The notes below the pieces were generated by a model, which saw nothing but the letters and a program-made list of their open reading frames with translations, searched no databases and was not told the origin of the DNA. This document shows, piece by piece, positions 40,495-48,852 of a stretch of DNA of 64,000 nucleotides (position 1 is its first letter; each line of letters opens with the position of its first letter). The stretch spans positions 1 to 64,000 of the forward strand of contig NZ_MVIF01000005.1 in assembly GCF_002086675.1 (NCBI RefSeq), in the 5' to 3' direction. This DNA is from Mycobacterium persicum (GTDB lineage Bacteria > Actinomycetota > Actinomycetes > Mycobacteriales > Mycobacteriaceae). A program made the position numbers and the translations under genes.

Positions 40495-41045
40495 CCCGGA
40501 TCATCGGCGGAGTCGCCGGGGGACGGCGCCTCTCGGTACCCCCGAGGGGGACCAGGCCCACCACCGATCGGGTGCGCGAATCGCTGTTCAATATGCTGAG
40601 CGCCCGCCGGGAGCTGACCGGCCTGGCCGTGCTCGACCTTTATGCCGGTTCGGGCGCACTCGGGCTGGAGGCACTGTCGCGCGGGGCCGCGTCGGCACTG
40701 TTCGTAGAGGTCGACCAGCGCACCGCGGCCGTCATCGGGCGCAACATCGAGGCCCTGGGTTTGGCCGGTGCGACGGTGCGCCGCGGCACGGTGGCCACCG
40801 TTTTGGCAGCGGGCACGTCGGCTCCGAGGGACCTGGTGCTGGCGGACCCGCCCTATGACGTGGGCACCGCGGATATCGATGCCGTACTGGCCCTGTTGGG
40901 CGCCCACGGCTGGGTCCGGCAAGGCACCATCGCGGTGGTGGAGCGACCGGTCACGAGTGCGCCGTTGACCTGGCCGGTGGGCTGGACCGGGTGGCCCGAG
41001 CGGGTCTACGGCGACACCCGGCTGGAGTTGGCCGAGCGGCGCTGA
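40491..41045 (+). CDS. rsmD: 16S rRNA (guanine-966-N2) methyltransferase RsmD family (Rv2966c-like)
   Basis: Class I methyltransferase that in the family methylates G966 of 16S rRNA. Conserved sequence begins [16 protein letters not shown] and continues with [15 protein letters not shown], motif [16 protein letters not shown] and the NPPY-type catalytic motif [10 protein letters not shown]. The homology reaches the pca stop codon, where the only usable codon is CTG at 40491, overlapping TGA of pca. No ATG, GTG or TTG lies in frame nearby; the next in-frame candidates downstream would remove essential residues. With CTG the protein has 184 residues. A repeat array then coaD follow. Confidence 0.85.
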   Translation: MTRIIGGVAGGRRLSVPPRGTRPTTDRVRESLFNMLSARRELTGLAVLDLYAGSGALGLEALSRGAASALFVEVDQRTAAVIGRNIEALGLAGATVRRGTVATVLAAGTSAPRDLVLADPPYDVGTADIDAVLALLGAHGWVRQGTIAVVERPVTSAPLTWPVGWTGWPERVYGDTRLELAERR

Positions 41046-41066
41046 ACTGGCTGCTAGCGTCTGGTG

Positions 41067-41228
41067 TCATGGGCGCCGCTCAGCCGCATCACGTCGTTCT
41101 GCCTCGTCGCCGGCCGCGTCTCATGGGCGCCGCTTCTCGGCATCACGTCGTTCTGCCTCGTCGCTGGCCGCGTCTCATGGGCGCCGCTTCTCGGCATCAC
41201 GTCGTTCTGCCTCGTCGCTGGCGCGGGT
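41067..41228. repeat. MIRU-like VNTR: three 54-bp tandem units
   Basis: Three direct units of 54 bp begin TCATGGGCGCCGCT at 41067, 41121 and 41175; the first differs slightly, the other two are nearly identical. A fourth partial start, TCATGAGCGGCGC, forms the coaD start site. The motif resembles the mycobacterial MIRU consensus (GGCGCCGCTnCTC, CTCGTCGCnGGC). It is typical for MIRUs to lie between two genes with overlapping start/stop signals. All six frames through it stay open in at least one frame because 54 is divisible by three. Confidence 0.85.
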
Positions 41229-41229
41229 C

Positions 41230-41706
41230 ATGAGCGGCGCGGTATGCCCGGGGTCATTCGACCCGGTCACGTTGGGCCACATCGACGTTTTCGAACGCGC
41301 CGCGGCCCAGTTCGACGAGGTGGTGGTCGCGATCCTGACCAACCCCACCAAGAAGGGCATGTTCGACCTGGACGAGCGGATCGCGATGATCAACGAGTCG
41401 ACCACGCACCTGCCCAACTTGCGGGTGGAGGCCGGACAGGGCCTGGTGGTCGACTTCGTCAGGTCCCGGGGGATGAACGCCATCGTGAAGGGTCTGCGCA
41501 CCGGCACCGATTTCGAATACGAGTTGCAGATGGCGCAGATGAACAAGCACATCGCCGGCGTCGACACCTTTTTCGTCGCGACCGCGCCGCGGTATTCGTT
41601 CGTGTCGTCGTCGCTAGCCAAAGAGGTGGCGATGCTCGGCGGCGATGTGTCGGAGTTGCTGCCCGAGCCGGTGAACCGGCGACTGCGCGAAAAGCTCTCC
41701 GGCTGA
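41230..41706 (+). CDS. coaD: Phosphopantetheine adenylyltransferase
   Basis: Penultimate step of coenzyme A synthesis. The 158-residue nucleotidyltransferase has the HxGH-type motif [19 protein letters not shown] near residue 6. It also has [16 protein letters not shown] for phosphopantetheine and ATP binding, plus [22 protein letters not shown] at 41230 lies directly at the end of the 54-bp repeats, so translation may be coupled to or affected by them. A terminator hairpin follows. Confidence 0.96.
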   Translation: MSGAVCPGSFDPVTLGHIDVFERAAAQFDEVVVAILTNPTKKGMFDLDERIAMINESTTHLPNLRVEAGQGLVVDFVRSRGMNAIVKGLRTGTDFEYELQMAQMNKHIAGVDTFFVATAPRYSFVSSSLAKEVAMLGGDVSELLPEPVNRRLREKLSG

Positions 41707-41714
41707 ACCCAAAT

Positions 41715-41743
41715 GGGCCCGGCCCGGGGAGCGGACCGGGCCC
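41715..41743. terminator. GC-rich hairpin downstream of coaD
   Basis: GGGCCCGG pairs with CCGGGCCC around a 13-nt loop, 8 bp after the coaD stop. It stands between coaD and the convergent small secreted-peptide gene, so it could terminate both. No T-run follows. Confidence 0.7.
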
Positions 41744-41766
41744 GTCGGCGTGCGGGCTGGCGATAA

Positions 41767-41949
41767 CTAGCTGGGGTCAAAGCATTCGTAGAACGTCTGC
41801 GTCGCGTAGTCGTAACAGGTGTAGGTGCCGTACGCCTGGTGGCTGGGCGCCGGGTCGGCGGCGCCGACACTGGCTCCCAGCGCGGCCAGGCCGATGGCCG
41901 AGGCCAGCAGGGACATTCCGGCAAGGGCGCGGAGACGGGTGGTCGACAT
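41767..41949 (-). CDS. Small secreted cysteine peptide
   Basis: A 60-residue preprotein with a typical signal peptide (basic MSTTRLRAL, hydrophobic core to about residue 28, cleavage likely near Ala30 in GASVGAADPA). The mature part of about 30 residues is aromatic (Tyr, Phe) and has two cysteines, C45 and C56, which could form one disulfide. The ribosome site AGAGAGGT precedes ATG at 41949, and codon usage and length argue for a true gene. I do not recognise the family. It lies between coaD (convergent) and purU (same strand, 195 bp upstream). Confidence 0.7.
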   Translation of the reverse strand: MSTTRLRALAGMSLLASAIGLAALGASVGAADPAPSHQAYGTYTCYDYATQTFYECFDPS

Positions 41950-42144
41950 TGATACCTCTCTTTGCGTTGTTGTCTTTGCTTGAATGCGATTTCGGGTGGC
42001 GGCCGTGGCCGTTGCAGAAAGACTGACGGCGGCCGCTTGGCGAAACCTTGGGGGATCCTTGGACGCGTCGCCGCACCCCGACGGCGCCCGGGTCCGCGGA
42101 GGCCGGTCACCGTGCGTACGGTTACCGCACGGACCAGCGGGTGG

Positions 42145-43041
42145 TCAGAAGACGATGGTCTGGTTGTGGTGCACGATGACCCGGTCCTGGCAGTGCCAGA
42201 GGACGGCGCGGGACAGCACCGCGCGCTCGACGTCGGCGCCGACCCGCACCAGGTCTTCGACGGTGTCATTGTGATCGACGCGAACGACGTCTTGTTCGAT
42301 GATCGGGCCTTCGTCCAGGACCTCGGTCACGTAATGAGCCGTCGCGCCGATCAGCTTGACGCCGCGTTCCCGTGCGCGCTTGTAGGGGGCCGCGCCGGTG
42401 AAGGCGGGAAGGAACGAATGGTGAATGTTGATCAGCGGGCAGCCGATTGCGGCCAGGAATGCTGGGCTGAGTATCTGCATGTACCGGGCGAGTATCACCA
42501 AATCGACGTTGCCGCTGAGCAACTGAAGCTGCCGCTGCTCGGCTTCCGCGCGGGTGTCGCGGGTGGCGGGGATGTGCACGAACGGCACCCCGAACGGGCG
42601 AACATGGTCGGCCAGCTCAGGATGGTTGGCGATCACCATGACGACAGACATCTGCAGCTCGCCGCGACGGTTGCGCCACAACAGGTCTAACAAGCAGTGA
42701 TCACTCGTGGAAGCCATGATGGCGACCCGTTTGGGTTTGGCGGCCTCGGTGAACCGGTAATCGATGTTGAACGTGCCGGCCACGGATTCGCCGAAGTCGC
42801 GTTGCAACTCGTCAATGGCCGCAGTCAGCCCGGGTAAATGGAAGATCGCGCGCTGCAAGAATGTTCCGCCCTCCGGCGCGGTGGAGTGCTGGTCCAAGGA
42901 GATGATGTTCGCGCCGGCTCGGGCCAAGAACCCGCTCACCGCGGCGATGATTCCGGGGCGGTCGTGGCAACGCAGCAACAGCCGGCCGATATCGGCCGGC
43001 TGTGGCGGACCGCCAGGCGGCGGCGGATAGGTATCAGACAT
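42145..43041 (-). CDS. purU: Formyltetrahydrofolate deformylase
   Basis: Hydrolyses 10-formyl-THF to formate and THF. The 298-residue protein has an N-terminal ACT domain (about 20-100; LLRCHDRPGIIAAVSGFLA). The C-terminal formyltransferase-like catalytic domain carries the core NIHHSFLPAFTGA and ATAHYVTEVLDEGPIIEQD (catalytic Asn, His and Asp set). ATG at 43041. The permease gene lies 31 bp upstream on the same strand, so they may share a transcript from the RicR-boxed promoter. Confidence 0.95.
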   Translation of the reverse strand: MSDTYPPPPGGPPQPADIGRLLLRCHDRPGIIAAVSGFLARAGANIISLDQHSTAPEGGTFLQRAIFHLPGLTAAIDELQRDFGESVAGTFNIDYRFTEAAKPKRVAIMASTSDHCLLDLLWRNRRGELQMSVVMVIANHPELADHVRPFGVPFVHIPATRDTRAEAEQRQLQLLSGNVDLVILARYMQILSPAFLAAIGCPLINIHHSFLPAFTGAAPYKRARERGVKLIGATAHYVTEVLDEGPIIEQDVVRVDHNDTVEDLVRVGADVERAVLSRAVLWHCQDRVIVHHNQTIVF

Positions 43042-43072
43042 TGCCGCAGGCCAGGATACGCCGCCCGCAGCG

Positions 43073-44260
43073 TTAGTGGCAGTGATGGCTGTGGTCGTGC
43101 TGATGGCTTTGCGAGTCGGGGGAGCCGCCCATCATACGCAGCATCGGGATCCCGCCGGTGGCGGCGAACCGGATCACCAGGATCGCTGCGATGACGAGGA
43201 AGACGATGTTGAGCCAGGTGGTGTAGTTCCACGAAATGCCGGCGTGCATGACCACAGCGCTGCGCTGACTCGGAATGAGATTGGCTGTGCCGAAAAGTAA
43301 TTCGACAAGGTATCCGGCGACGACCATCGAGGCGTAGAAGGTGCCGAGCAGCGTGAGCATCATCTTCGTCCCGTAGTACTTCCGATAGATGTTCAAGATC
43401 GGCAAGATCAACAGGTCGGCGAAAATGAACGCGACGACGCCGCCAAAGCTGATGCCACCGTTCCAGAGCACCGCTGCAAGTGGCACATTGCCAATCGAGC
43501 AGACGAATGAAACGATTGCGACGAAGGGGCCGACGATCGGTCCCCACAGCGCCGACCAGACCGGATGGTCAGTCAAAAAGAAGTGCTGCCAAAAGGTTTC
43601 GGGAACCCACGCCGCGATGGCTCCGGCGATCAGCAAGCCCACGATCAGGTCCCGCAGGATTGCCGCCCACTCCATGACGAACACGTGCGACACCGAGGTA
43701 AGGGCCCGCCCGGAAAACAGCCGCCGCCAAAACGAGCCTTCTCCGCCGACCGTCATATCCATCGCGGCGTGACCTTCCATGGAGCCGGCGAGTCCGCGGT
43801 CGGCCTGCTCGCGGGCGGCATCGATCAGCCGGGAGCGCACGAACAGCCGGAACAACAGGGCCAGCACGATGATCATCAGCGGGCCGCCGACGAACTCCGC
43901 GGCGGTGAACTGCCAGCCCATCAACAACGCCAGGATGATGCCCAACTCCACGACCAGATTGGTGGAACCGATCTCGAATGCCATGGCGGCGGTGAAGTTT
44001 GCGCCTTTCCGAAACAGCGACCGCGCCAGCGCCACTGCCGCATACGAGCACGACGACGACGCGGCCCCCAGCCCGGCCGCTACCGCCAATGTTCGGGGCT
44101 TGTCGTCGCCCATCAGGGCCACAATCGTCTCGCGGCGCACCACGGCCTGCACCATCGCAGACAAACCGAAGCCAAGGATCAGCGCCCACAAGATTTCCCA
44201 CGTCATAGATCCCGCCAGCGCCAATGCATGGTCCACCGCTGCTACCACCTGGTCCACCAC
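43073..44260 (-). CDS. Copper-regulon UPF0718 permease (Rv2963-like)
   Basis: A 395-residue polytopic permease of the DUF318/ArsP-like family with about eight to ten helices. Typical parts are AAGLGAASSSCSYAAVALARS with two cysteine-rich turns, a second copy-like segment IVSFVCSIGNVPLAAVLW, and GTKMMLTLLGTFYASMV. The C-terminus is a histidine-rich metal-binding tail, HQHDHSHHCH. In M. tuberculosis Rv2963 belongs, as I recall, to the RicR copper regulon; a matching RicR box lies 68 bp upstream here. The transported ligand is unproven. GTG start at 44260. Confidence 0.88.
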   Translation of the reverse strand: MVDQVVAAVDHALALAGSMTWEILWALILGFGLSAMVQAVVRRETIVALMGDDKPRTLAVAAGLGAASSSCSYAAVALARSLFRKGANFTAAMAFEIGSTNLVVELGIILALLMGWQFTAAEFVGGPLMIIVLALLFRLFVRSRLIDAAREQADRGLAGSMEGHAAMDMTVGGEGSFWRRLFSGRALTSVSHVFVMEWAAILRDLIVGLLIAGAIAAWVPETFWQHFFLTDHPVWSALWGPIVGPFVAIVSFVCSIGNVPLAAVLWNGGISFGGVVAFIFADLLILPILNIYRKYYGTKMMLTLLGTFYASMVVAGYLVELLFGTANLIPSQRSAVVMHAGISWNYTTWLNIVFLVIAAILVIRFAATGGIPMLRMMGGSPDSQSHQHDHSHHCH

Positions 44261-44327
44261 CCGGTCCTCCGCTTCGATTGCATGTTCGGGCGATCATATG
44301 GGCGGGTACGCCCACCTGAGGACCATA

Positions 44328-44342
44328 TACCCCCACGGGGTA
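44328..44342. promoter_or_regulatory. RicR copper-responsive operator
   Basis: TACCC-CCACG-GGGTA matches the RicR palindrome TACCC-N5-GGGTA exactly, and flanking bases extend it to CATATACCCC / GGGGTATATG (44324-44346). It lies 68-82 bp upstream of the GTG of the Rv2963-like permease, a known RicR target in M. tuberculosis. RicR would repress until Cu(I) binds. Confidence 0.85.
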
Positions 44343-44669
44343 TATGTCAAGGGTTCCGTTCGGTGGCTGGGGACCGCGGCTCCCGACACCGCATCGCCGC
44401 TCTTAAAACGTTGGCGTGCAACGAGATAGGCTCTGTCGACACGCCCAGCGCAATGGCTTTTCGGCGGCAGCATCGGGATCCGGGTTGCCGCGCCTGGCCG
44501 GGGTACCGCCGTCGTCGCCGGCGACGGGCAGCCGGGAATTTTTCGGATTTCGCAACGCCATCACCGAGATCGCGGGTCGGCCCCGCCGGCCCGAACGCTG
44601 ACCGACCCGCCCGGGCCCACGTTGTGTGGATTTGTTCGGATTTCCCCGAGCGCGGAGTCGTCGTGCGTG

Positions 44670-44675
44670 TACGCT
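44670..44675 (+). promoter_or_regulatory. Candidate -10 element of the first rhamnosyltransferase
   Basis: TACGCT at 44670-44675, within GTGTACGCTACGG, is matched by GTGTACTCTACGG before the second glycosyltransferase (TACTCT at 46092-46097). Spacing to the start is about 62-65 bp in both. The conservation between duplicates supports a promoter, though the -35 is unclear. Confidence 0.45.
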
Positions 44676-44736
44676 ACGGCGTCGGGGTGCGGCGTAACGT
44701 GTAACGGTCGCCAGCGACGTGAGAAGGAACGCGGGC

Positions 44737-46020
44737 ATGAGCATCGCATCGAACGCACCCGATCCTGCCGCTCGCAGGGTGCGAATCCTGTTCATCGCCG
44801 AGGCGGTGACGCTGGCCCACGTCGTGCGGCCGTTCGTGCTGGCGCGGTCGCTGGACCCGAGCCGTTACGAGGTCCACTTCGCCTGCGACCCGCGGTACAA
44901 CACGCTGCTGGGGCCGATGCCTTTTCCGTACCACCCGATCCACACCATCCCCAGCGAGCGGTTCCTCGGCAACTTGACCCAGGGCCGTTTCTACGCCGCT
45001 CGGACGTTGCGCCGCTACGTCGAGGAGGACCGCAAGGTGCTGGCCGAGATCGCGCCGGACCTGGTCGTCGGCGACCTTCGCGTTTCGCTCTCGGCCAGCG
45101 CCCGGTTGGCTGGCATCCCCTATATCGCCATCGCGAACGCCTATTGGAGTCCCTACGCTCGTCGCCGGTTTCCGCTTCCGGACACGCTGTGGACGCGCCT
45201 GCTCGGCGTCAGGCTGGTCAGGATCCTGTACCGCCTGGAACGTCCGTTGCTGTTCGCTCTTCAGTGCCTGCCGCTCAACTGGGTCCGGCGCCGGCATGGG
45301 TTGCCGACTCTGGGGTGGAACCTGTGCCGCATTTTCACCGATGGGGACTACACGCTGTATGCCGACGGGCCCGAGTGGGTGCCGACCTATGATCTGCCGG
45401 CCAACCATCGGTATCTGGGTCCGGTTTTGTGGTCGCCCGCGGTGCGGCCGCCGCCCTGGTGGGATTCGCTGCCGCCCGGCAGGCCGATCGTCTATGCGAC
45501 CCTGGGCACTTCGGGCGGCACGAACCTGTTGCAGGTGGTGCTGGACGCGCTGGCTGATATGCCGGTGACGGTGATCGCGGCCACGGCCGATCGCAGCGAC
45601 CTGAGCAACGTGCCGGCCAACGCGTTTGTCGCCGATTACCTGCCGGGCGAGGCGGCCGCGGCCCGTTCGGCGGTGGTGGTCTGCAATGGTGGCAGCCTGA
45701 CGACGCAGCAGGCCTTGCTGGCCGGGGTGCCGGTGGTCGGGATCGCCAGCAACCTCGACCAGCACCTGAACATGGAGGCCCTCGAGCGCGCCGGCGCCGG
45801 GATGCTGCTGAGAACCGAACGGCTCAGCCGCCGGCGGGTGGCCGACGCCGTGCAGCAGGCCCTCGGTGACCCCGGCTATCGGCAGGCCGCCCTGCAGCTC
45901 GCCGACGCCTTGGGCCGCGACTTCGACGGGTTCGCCCAGCACGTCCACACCGCCTTGCACCTCAGGCCCGACAGCGTGACGTCACCGACCGGCTGGCAGC
46001 GAAATCTGCGGACCGGCTAG
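44737..46020 (+). CDS. PGL rhamnosyltransferase 1 (Rv2962c-like GT1)
   Basis: GT-B glycosyltransferase of the GT1 (UGT-like) family, 427 residues. The N-terminal half carries [17 protein letters not shown] and [19 protein letters not shown], which match my memory of Rv2962c. That enzyme adds the first rhamnose to phenolphthiocerol and to p-hydroxybenzoic acid esters. The C-terminal donor-binding half has [17 protein letters not shown] and [20 protein letters not shown] with [18 protein letters not shown] at 44737 with GAGAAGGA upstream. The region 45268-45972 is nearly identical in DNA to 46750-47454 of the next gene. Confidence 0.92.
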   Translation: MSIASNAPDPAARRVRILFIAEAVTLAHVVRPFVLARSLDPSRYEVHFACDPRYNTLLGPMPFPYHPIHTIPSERFLGNLTQGRFYAARTLRRYVEEDRKVLAEIAPDLVVGDLRVSLSASARLAGIPYIAIANAYWSPYARRRFPLPDTLWTRLLGVRLVRILYRLERPLLFALQCLPLNWVRRRHGLPTLGWNLCRIFTDGDYTLYADGPEWVPTYDLPANHRYLGPVLWSPAVRPPPWWDSLPPGRPIVYATLGTSGGTNLLQVVLDALADMPVTVIAATADRSDLSNVPANAFVADYLPGEAAAARSAVVVCNGGSLTTQQALLAGVPVVGIASNLDQHLNMEALERAGAGMLLRTERLSRRRVADAVQQALGDPGYRQAALQLADALGRDFDGFAQHVHTALHLRPDSVTSPTGWQRNLRTG

Positions 46021-46091
46021 CGCCACCGACCACCCCGGGCCGCCGGCTGTCCGCGGTTTGCCCGGATTTTCGGGGGCACGCGTCGGGCGTG

Positions 46092-46097
46092 TACTCT
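46092..46097 (+). promoter_or_regulatory. Candidate -10 element of the second rhamnosyltransferase
   Basis: TACTCT in GTGTACTCTACGG is the counterpart of the element at 44670. It indicates that each paralog keeps its own duplicated promoter instead of depending on read-through alone. Confidence 0.45.
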
Positions 46098-46157
46098 ACG
46101 GCCGCGGCCCCGGGGTAACGATCAACGGTCGCCAACAGCGTGAGAACGGACGCGAAC

Positions 46158-46202
46158 ATGAGTGGCGTCGGGTCGTTGAGCGGTGTCTGGAGGGCGCGAT
46201 GA
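46158..46202 (+). other. Fourteen-codon leader frame ahead of the second rhamnosyltransferase
   Basis: The ATG at 46158 sits at the position of the paralog's start codon and after the same GAGAACGGA-type ribosome site. It opens a frame of only 14 codons ([14 protein letters not shown]) ending TGA at 46202. The real gene uses a GTG at 46216 in another frame. This looks like a start region disturbed by a small insertion or frameshift, leaving a possible translated leader. Confidence 0.5.
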
Positions 46203-46215
46203 GGATGGTGCACCG

Positions 46216-47490
46216 GTGAGCACCGAACCGAACGATTCGGATCCTGACGCCCGCAGGCTGCGGATCCTGTTCATCGGGGAAGCCGCGACCCTGTCCCACG
46301 TCGTGCGGCCGTACATGCTGGCGCGGTCGCTGGACCCGAGCCGTTACGAGGTCCACTTCGCCTGCGACCCACGATTCAACAAGCTGCTGGGCCCGCTCCC
46401 GTTTCAGCACCACCCGATCTACACCATCCCCAGCGAGCGGGTGCTGGCCAAGATCGCTCAGGGCCGACTCTTCTACAACACGCGCACGTTGCGCCGCTAC
46501 GTCGAGGAGGACCGCAAGGTGCTGGCCGAGATCGCGCCGGACCTGGTCGTCGGCGACAACCGGCTGTCGCTCTCGGCCAGCGCCCGGTTGGCTGGCATCC
46601 CCTATATCGCCATCGCGAACGCCTATTGGAGTCCCTACGCTCGTCGCCGGTTTCCGCTTCCGGACACGCTGTGGACGCGCCTGCTCGGCGTCAGGCTGGT
46701 CACATTCCTGTTCTGGTTGTATCGCCCGCTGATCTTCGCCCTCTACTGTCTGCCGCTCAACTGGGTCCGGCGCCGGCATGGGTTGCCGACTCTGGGGTGG
46801 AACCTGTGCCGCATTTTCACCGATGGGGACTACACGCTGTATGCCGACGTGCCCGAGTTGGTGCCGACCTATGATCTGCCGGCCAACCATCGGTATCTGG
46901 GTCCGGTTTTGTGGTCGCCCGCGGTGCGGCCGCCGCCCTGGTGGGATTCGCTGCCGCCCGGCAGGCCGATCGTCTATGCGACCCTGGGCAGCTCGGGCGG
47001 CACGAACCTGTTGCAGGTGGTGCTGGACGCGCTGGCTGATATGCCGGTGACGGTGATCGCGGCCACGGCCGATCGCAGCGACCTGAGCAACGTGCCGGCC
47101 AACGCGTTTGTCGCCGATTACGTGCCGGGCGAGGCGGCCGCGGCCCGTTCGGCGGTGGTGGTCTGCAATGGTGGCAGCCTGACGACGCAGCAGGCCTTGC
47201 TGGCCGGGGTGCCGGTGGTCGGGATCGCCAGCAACCTCGACCAGCACCTGAACATGGAGGCCCTCGAGCGCGCCGGCGCCGGGATGCTGCTGAGAACCGA
47301 ACGGCTCAGCCGCCGGCGGGTGGCCGACGCCGTGCAGCAGGCCCTCGGTGACCCCGGCTATCGGCAGGCCGCCCTGCAGCTCGCCGACGCCTTGGGCCGC
47401 GACTTCGACGGGTTCGCCCAGCACGTCCACACCGCCTTGCACCTCAGGCCCGAGAACGCGGCCCGAGGCGTCGCGACCGAAGGGCGGTAG
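46216..47490 (+). CDS. PGL rhamnosyltransferase 2 (Rv2958c-like GT1)
   Basis: GT1-family glycosyltransferase of 424 residues. The N-terminal half reads [40 protein letters not shown] and [16 protein letters not shown], which match the Rv2958c type. Rv2958c adds the second rhamnose of M. tuberculosis PGL. Near residue 168 the variable segment [15 protein letters not shown] also agrees with Rv2958c rather than Rv2962c. The rest is almost identical to the first gene. GTG at 46216 was chosen because conserved sequence starts soon after; GTG at 46183 would add 11 residues. It is followed by a short hairpin and gmd. Confidence 0.9.
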   Translation: MSTEPNDSDPDARRLRILFIGEAATLSHVVRPYMLARSLDPSRYEVHFACDPRFNKLLGPLPFQHHPIYTIPSERVLAKIAQGRLFYNTRTLRRYVEEDRKVLAEIAPDLVVGDNRLSLSASARLAGIPYIAIANAYWSPYARRRFPLPDTLWTRLLGVRLVTFLFWLYRPLIFALYCLPLNWVRRRHGLPTLGWNLCRIFTDGDYTLYADVPELVPTYDLPANHRYLGPVLWSPAVRPPPWWDSLPPGRPIVYATLGSSGGTNLLQVVLDALADMPVTVIAATADRSDLSNVPANAFVADYVPGEAAAARSAVVVCNGGSLTTQQALLAGVPVVGIASNLDQHLNMEALERAGAGMLLRTERLSRRRVADAVQQALGDPGYRQAALQLADALGRDFDGFAQHVHTALHLRPENAARGVATEGR

Positions 47491-47817
47491 GGGCAACTGT
47501 GTTCTGCCCCAACAACCGTAGGGCGCAGCGAGGTGACAGACGACCCGTCCCTGCGATCGATTGCCGGGCCGAAGCCGCCCGGCACGGTCAGAACTTGTCT
47601 GCCGCGGTCAATGGAACTAGGGTCGGGAACCTGATTCGCGCGGCCGAATATGTCCTGTACCTTGAAGCGGGCACGACGACGGTCTTGCGAACGCACGCCG
47701 CATCAAGCTGACGGCGACCCCCGCCGCAGCGGCCAAGGCATAACAAGGAGTGGAGACGGCCACGATGGGATGCCGGAAATGTGGTGACGAGCAGGCACCA
47801 ACGGAAGCGGCAATCCG
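47491..47817. other. 327-bp gap before gmd
   Basis: No gene seen. At its left edge GGGGCA pairs with TGCCCC around a 9-nt loop (47490-47510), a weak terminator candidate touching the second glycosyltransferase stop codon. The remainder presumably carries the gmd promoter. ACAAGGAGTGGAG near 47745 resembles a ribosome site but is followed by no sensible frame. Confidence 0.5.
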
Positions 47818-48852
47818 GTGAAGCGGGCGCTGATCACCGGGATCACCGGCCAGGACGGCTCCTACCTCGCCGAATTGTTGCTCAGCAAGGGTTATGAGGT
47901 CCACGGGCTGATCCGCCGGGCCTCGACGTTCAACACGGCGCGGATCGATCACCTCTATGTCGACCGGCACGACCCGCACGCGCGATTGTTCTTGCACTAT
48001 GGCGATCTCACCGACGGCACCCGGTTGGTGACGCTGCTCAGCACCATCGACCCCGATGAGGTCTATAACCTTGCGGCCCAGTCGCACGTGCGCGTCAGCT
48101 TCGACGAACCGGTGCACACCGGCGACACCACCGGCATGGGATCCATCCGGCTGCTCGAAGCCATTCGGCTTTCCCGGGTGGAATGCCGCTTCTATCAAGC
48201 GTCCTCGTCGGAGATGTTCGGCGCGTCGCCGCCACCTCAGAGCGAGCAGACGCCGTTCTACCCACGATCGCCCTATGGCGCGGCAAAGGTGTACTCGTAC
48301 TGGGTGACGCGCAATTACCGAGAGGCGTACGGACTGTTCGCGGTGAACGGCATCTTGTTCAACCACGAATCACCGCGGCGCGGCGAGACGTTCGTGACCC
48401 GAAAGATCAGCCGAGCCGTGGCGCGGATCAAGGCCGGTCTCGAGTCGCACGTCTACCTGGGCAACCTCGACGCAGTTCGCGACTGGGGGTATGCACCCGA
48501 ATACGTCGATGGAATGTGGGCGATGCTGCAGACGTCCGAACCGGAAGACTTCGTGCTGGCGACCGGACGCGGCTACACGGTGCGCGAGTTCGCCCAGACC
48601 GCCTTCGACCATGCCGGGCTCGACTGGGAGAAGCATGTGCGATTCGACGAACGCTATCTACGTCCCACCGAGGTGGATTCGCTGATCGGCGACGCGACCA
48701 AGGCCGCCCAATCGCTGGGGTGGAAGGCGTCGATACACACCGCTGAACTGGCGCGGATCATGGTGGACGCGGACATCGCGGCGCTGGAGTGTGAGGGCAA
48801 GCCGTGGATCGACAAGCCGACGCTCACCGACCGGGCATGCGGACCAGAATGA
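47818..48852 (+). CDS. gmd: GDP-mannose 4,6-dehydratase
   Basis: Converts GDP-D-mannose to GDP-4-keto-6-deoxy-D-mannose, precursor of GDP-L-fucose and GDP-D-rhamnose. The 344-residue short-chain dehydrogenase fold starts [18 protein letters not shown]. Catalytic parts are [14 protein letters not shown] and [14 protein letters not shown] (Tyr-x3-Lys), with [16 protein letters not shown] and [16 protein letters not shown] as family signatures. GTG at 47818. Its stop overlaps the ATG of fcl (ATGA). M. tuberculosis keeps this pair at Rv1511/Rv1512, away from the PGL locus, to my memory. Confidence 0.97.
   Translation: MKRALITGITGQDGSYLAELLLSKGYEVHGLIRRASTFNTARIDHLYVDRHDPHARLFLHYGDLTDGTRLVTLLSTIDPDEVYNLAAQSHVRVSFDEPVHTGDTTGMGSIRLLEAIRLSRVECRFYQASSSEMFGASPPPQSEQTPFYPRSPYGAAKVYSYWVTRNYREAYGLFAVNGILFNHESPRRGETFVTRKISRAVARIKAGLESHVYLGNLDAVRDWGYAPEYVDGMWAMLQTSEPEDFVLATGRGYTVREFAQTAFDHAGLDWEKHVRFDERYLRPTEVDSLIGDATKAAQSLGWKASIHTAELARIMVDADIAALECEGKPWIDKPTLTDRACGPE

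Larger units (their letters stand above)
44261..44736. other. 476-bp divergent promoter region, permease and first rhamnosyltransferase
   Basis: Contains the RicR box (44328-44342) for the permease on the left and, on the right, a TACGCT-type -10 element at 44670-44675 upstream of the first glycosyltransferase. The 44380-44640 part shows no gene I can support. The 90 bp before the glycosyltransferase resemble the region before its paralog, so the promoter was duplicated together with the gene. Confidence 0.6.

Noticed and set aside
41064-42026. Open frames through the 54-bp repeats into coaD
   Set aside because: Created by the repeat length being divisible by three; CoaD is in another frame and complete.
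44674-45960. Long minus-strand frames over both rhamnosyltransferases
   Set aside because: Identical in both paralogs only because the sense genes are; no fold or ribosome site.
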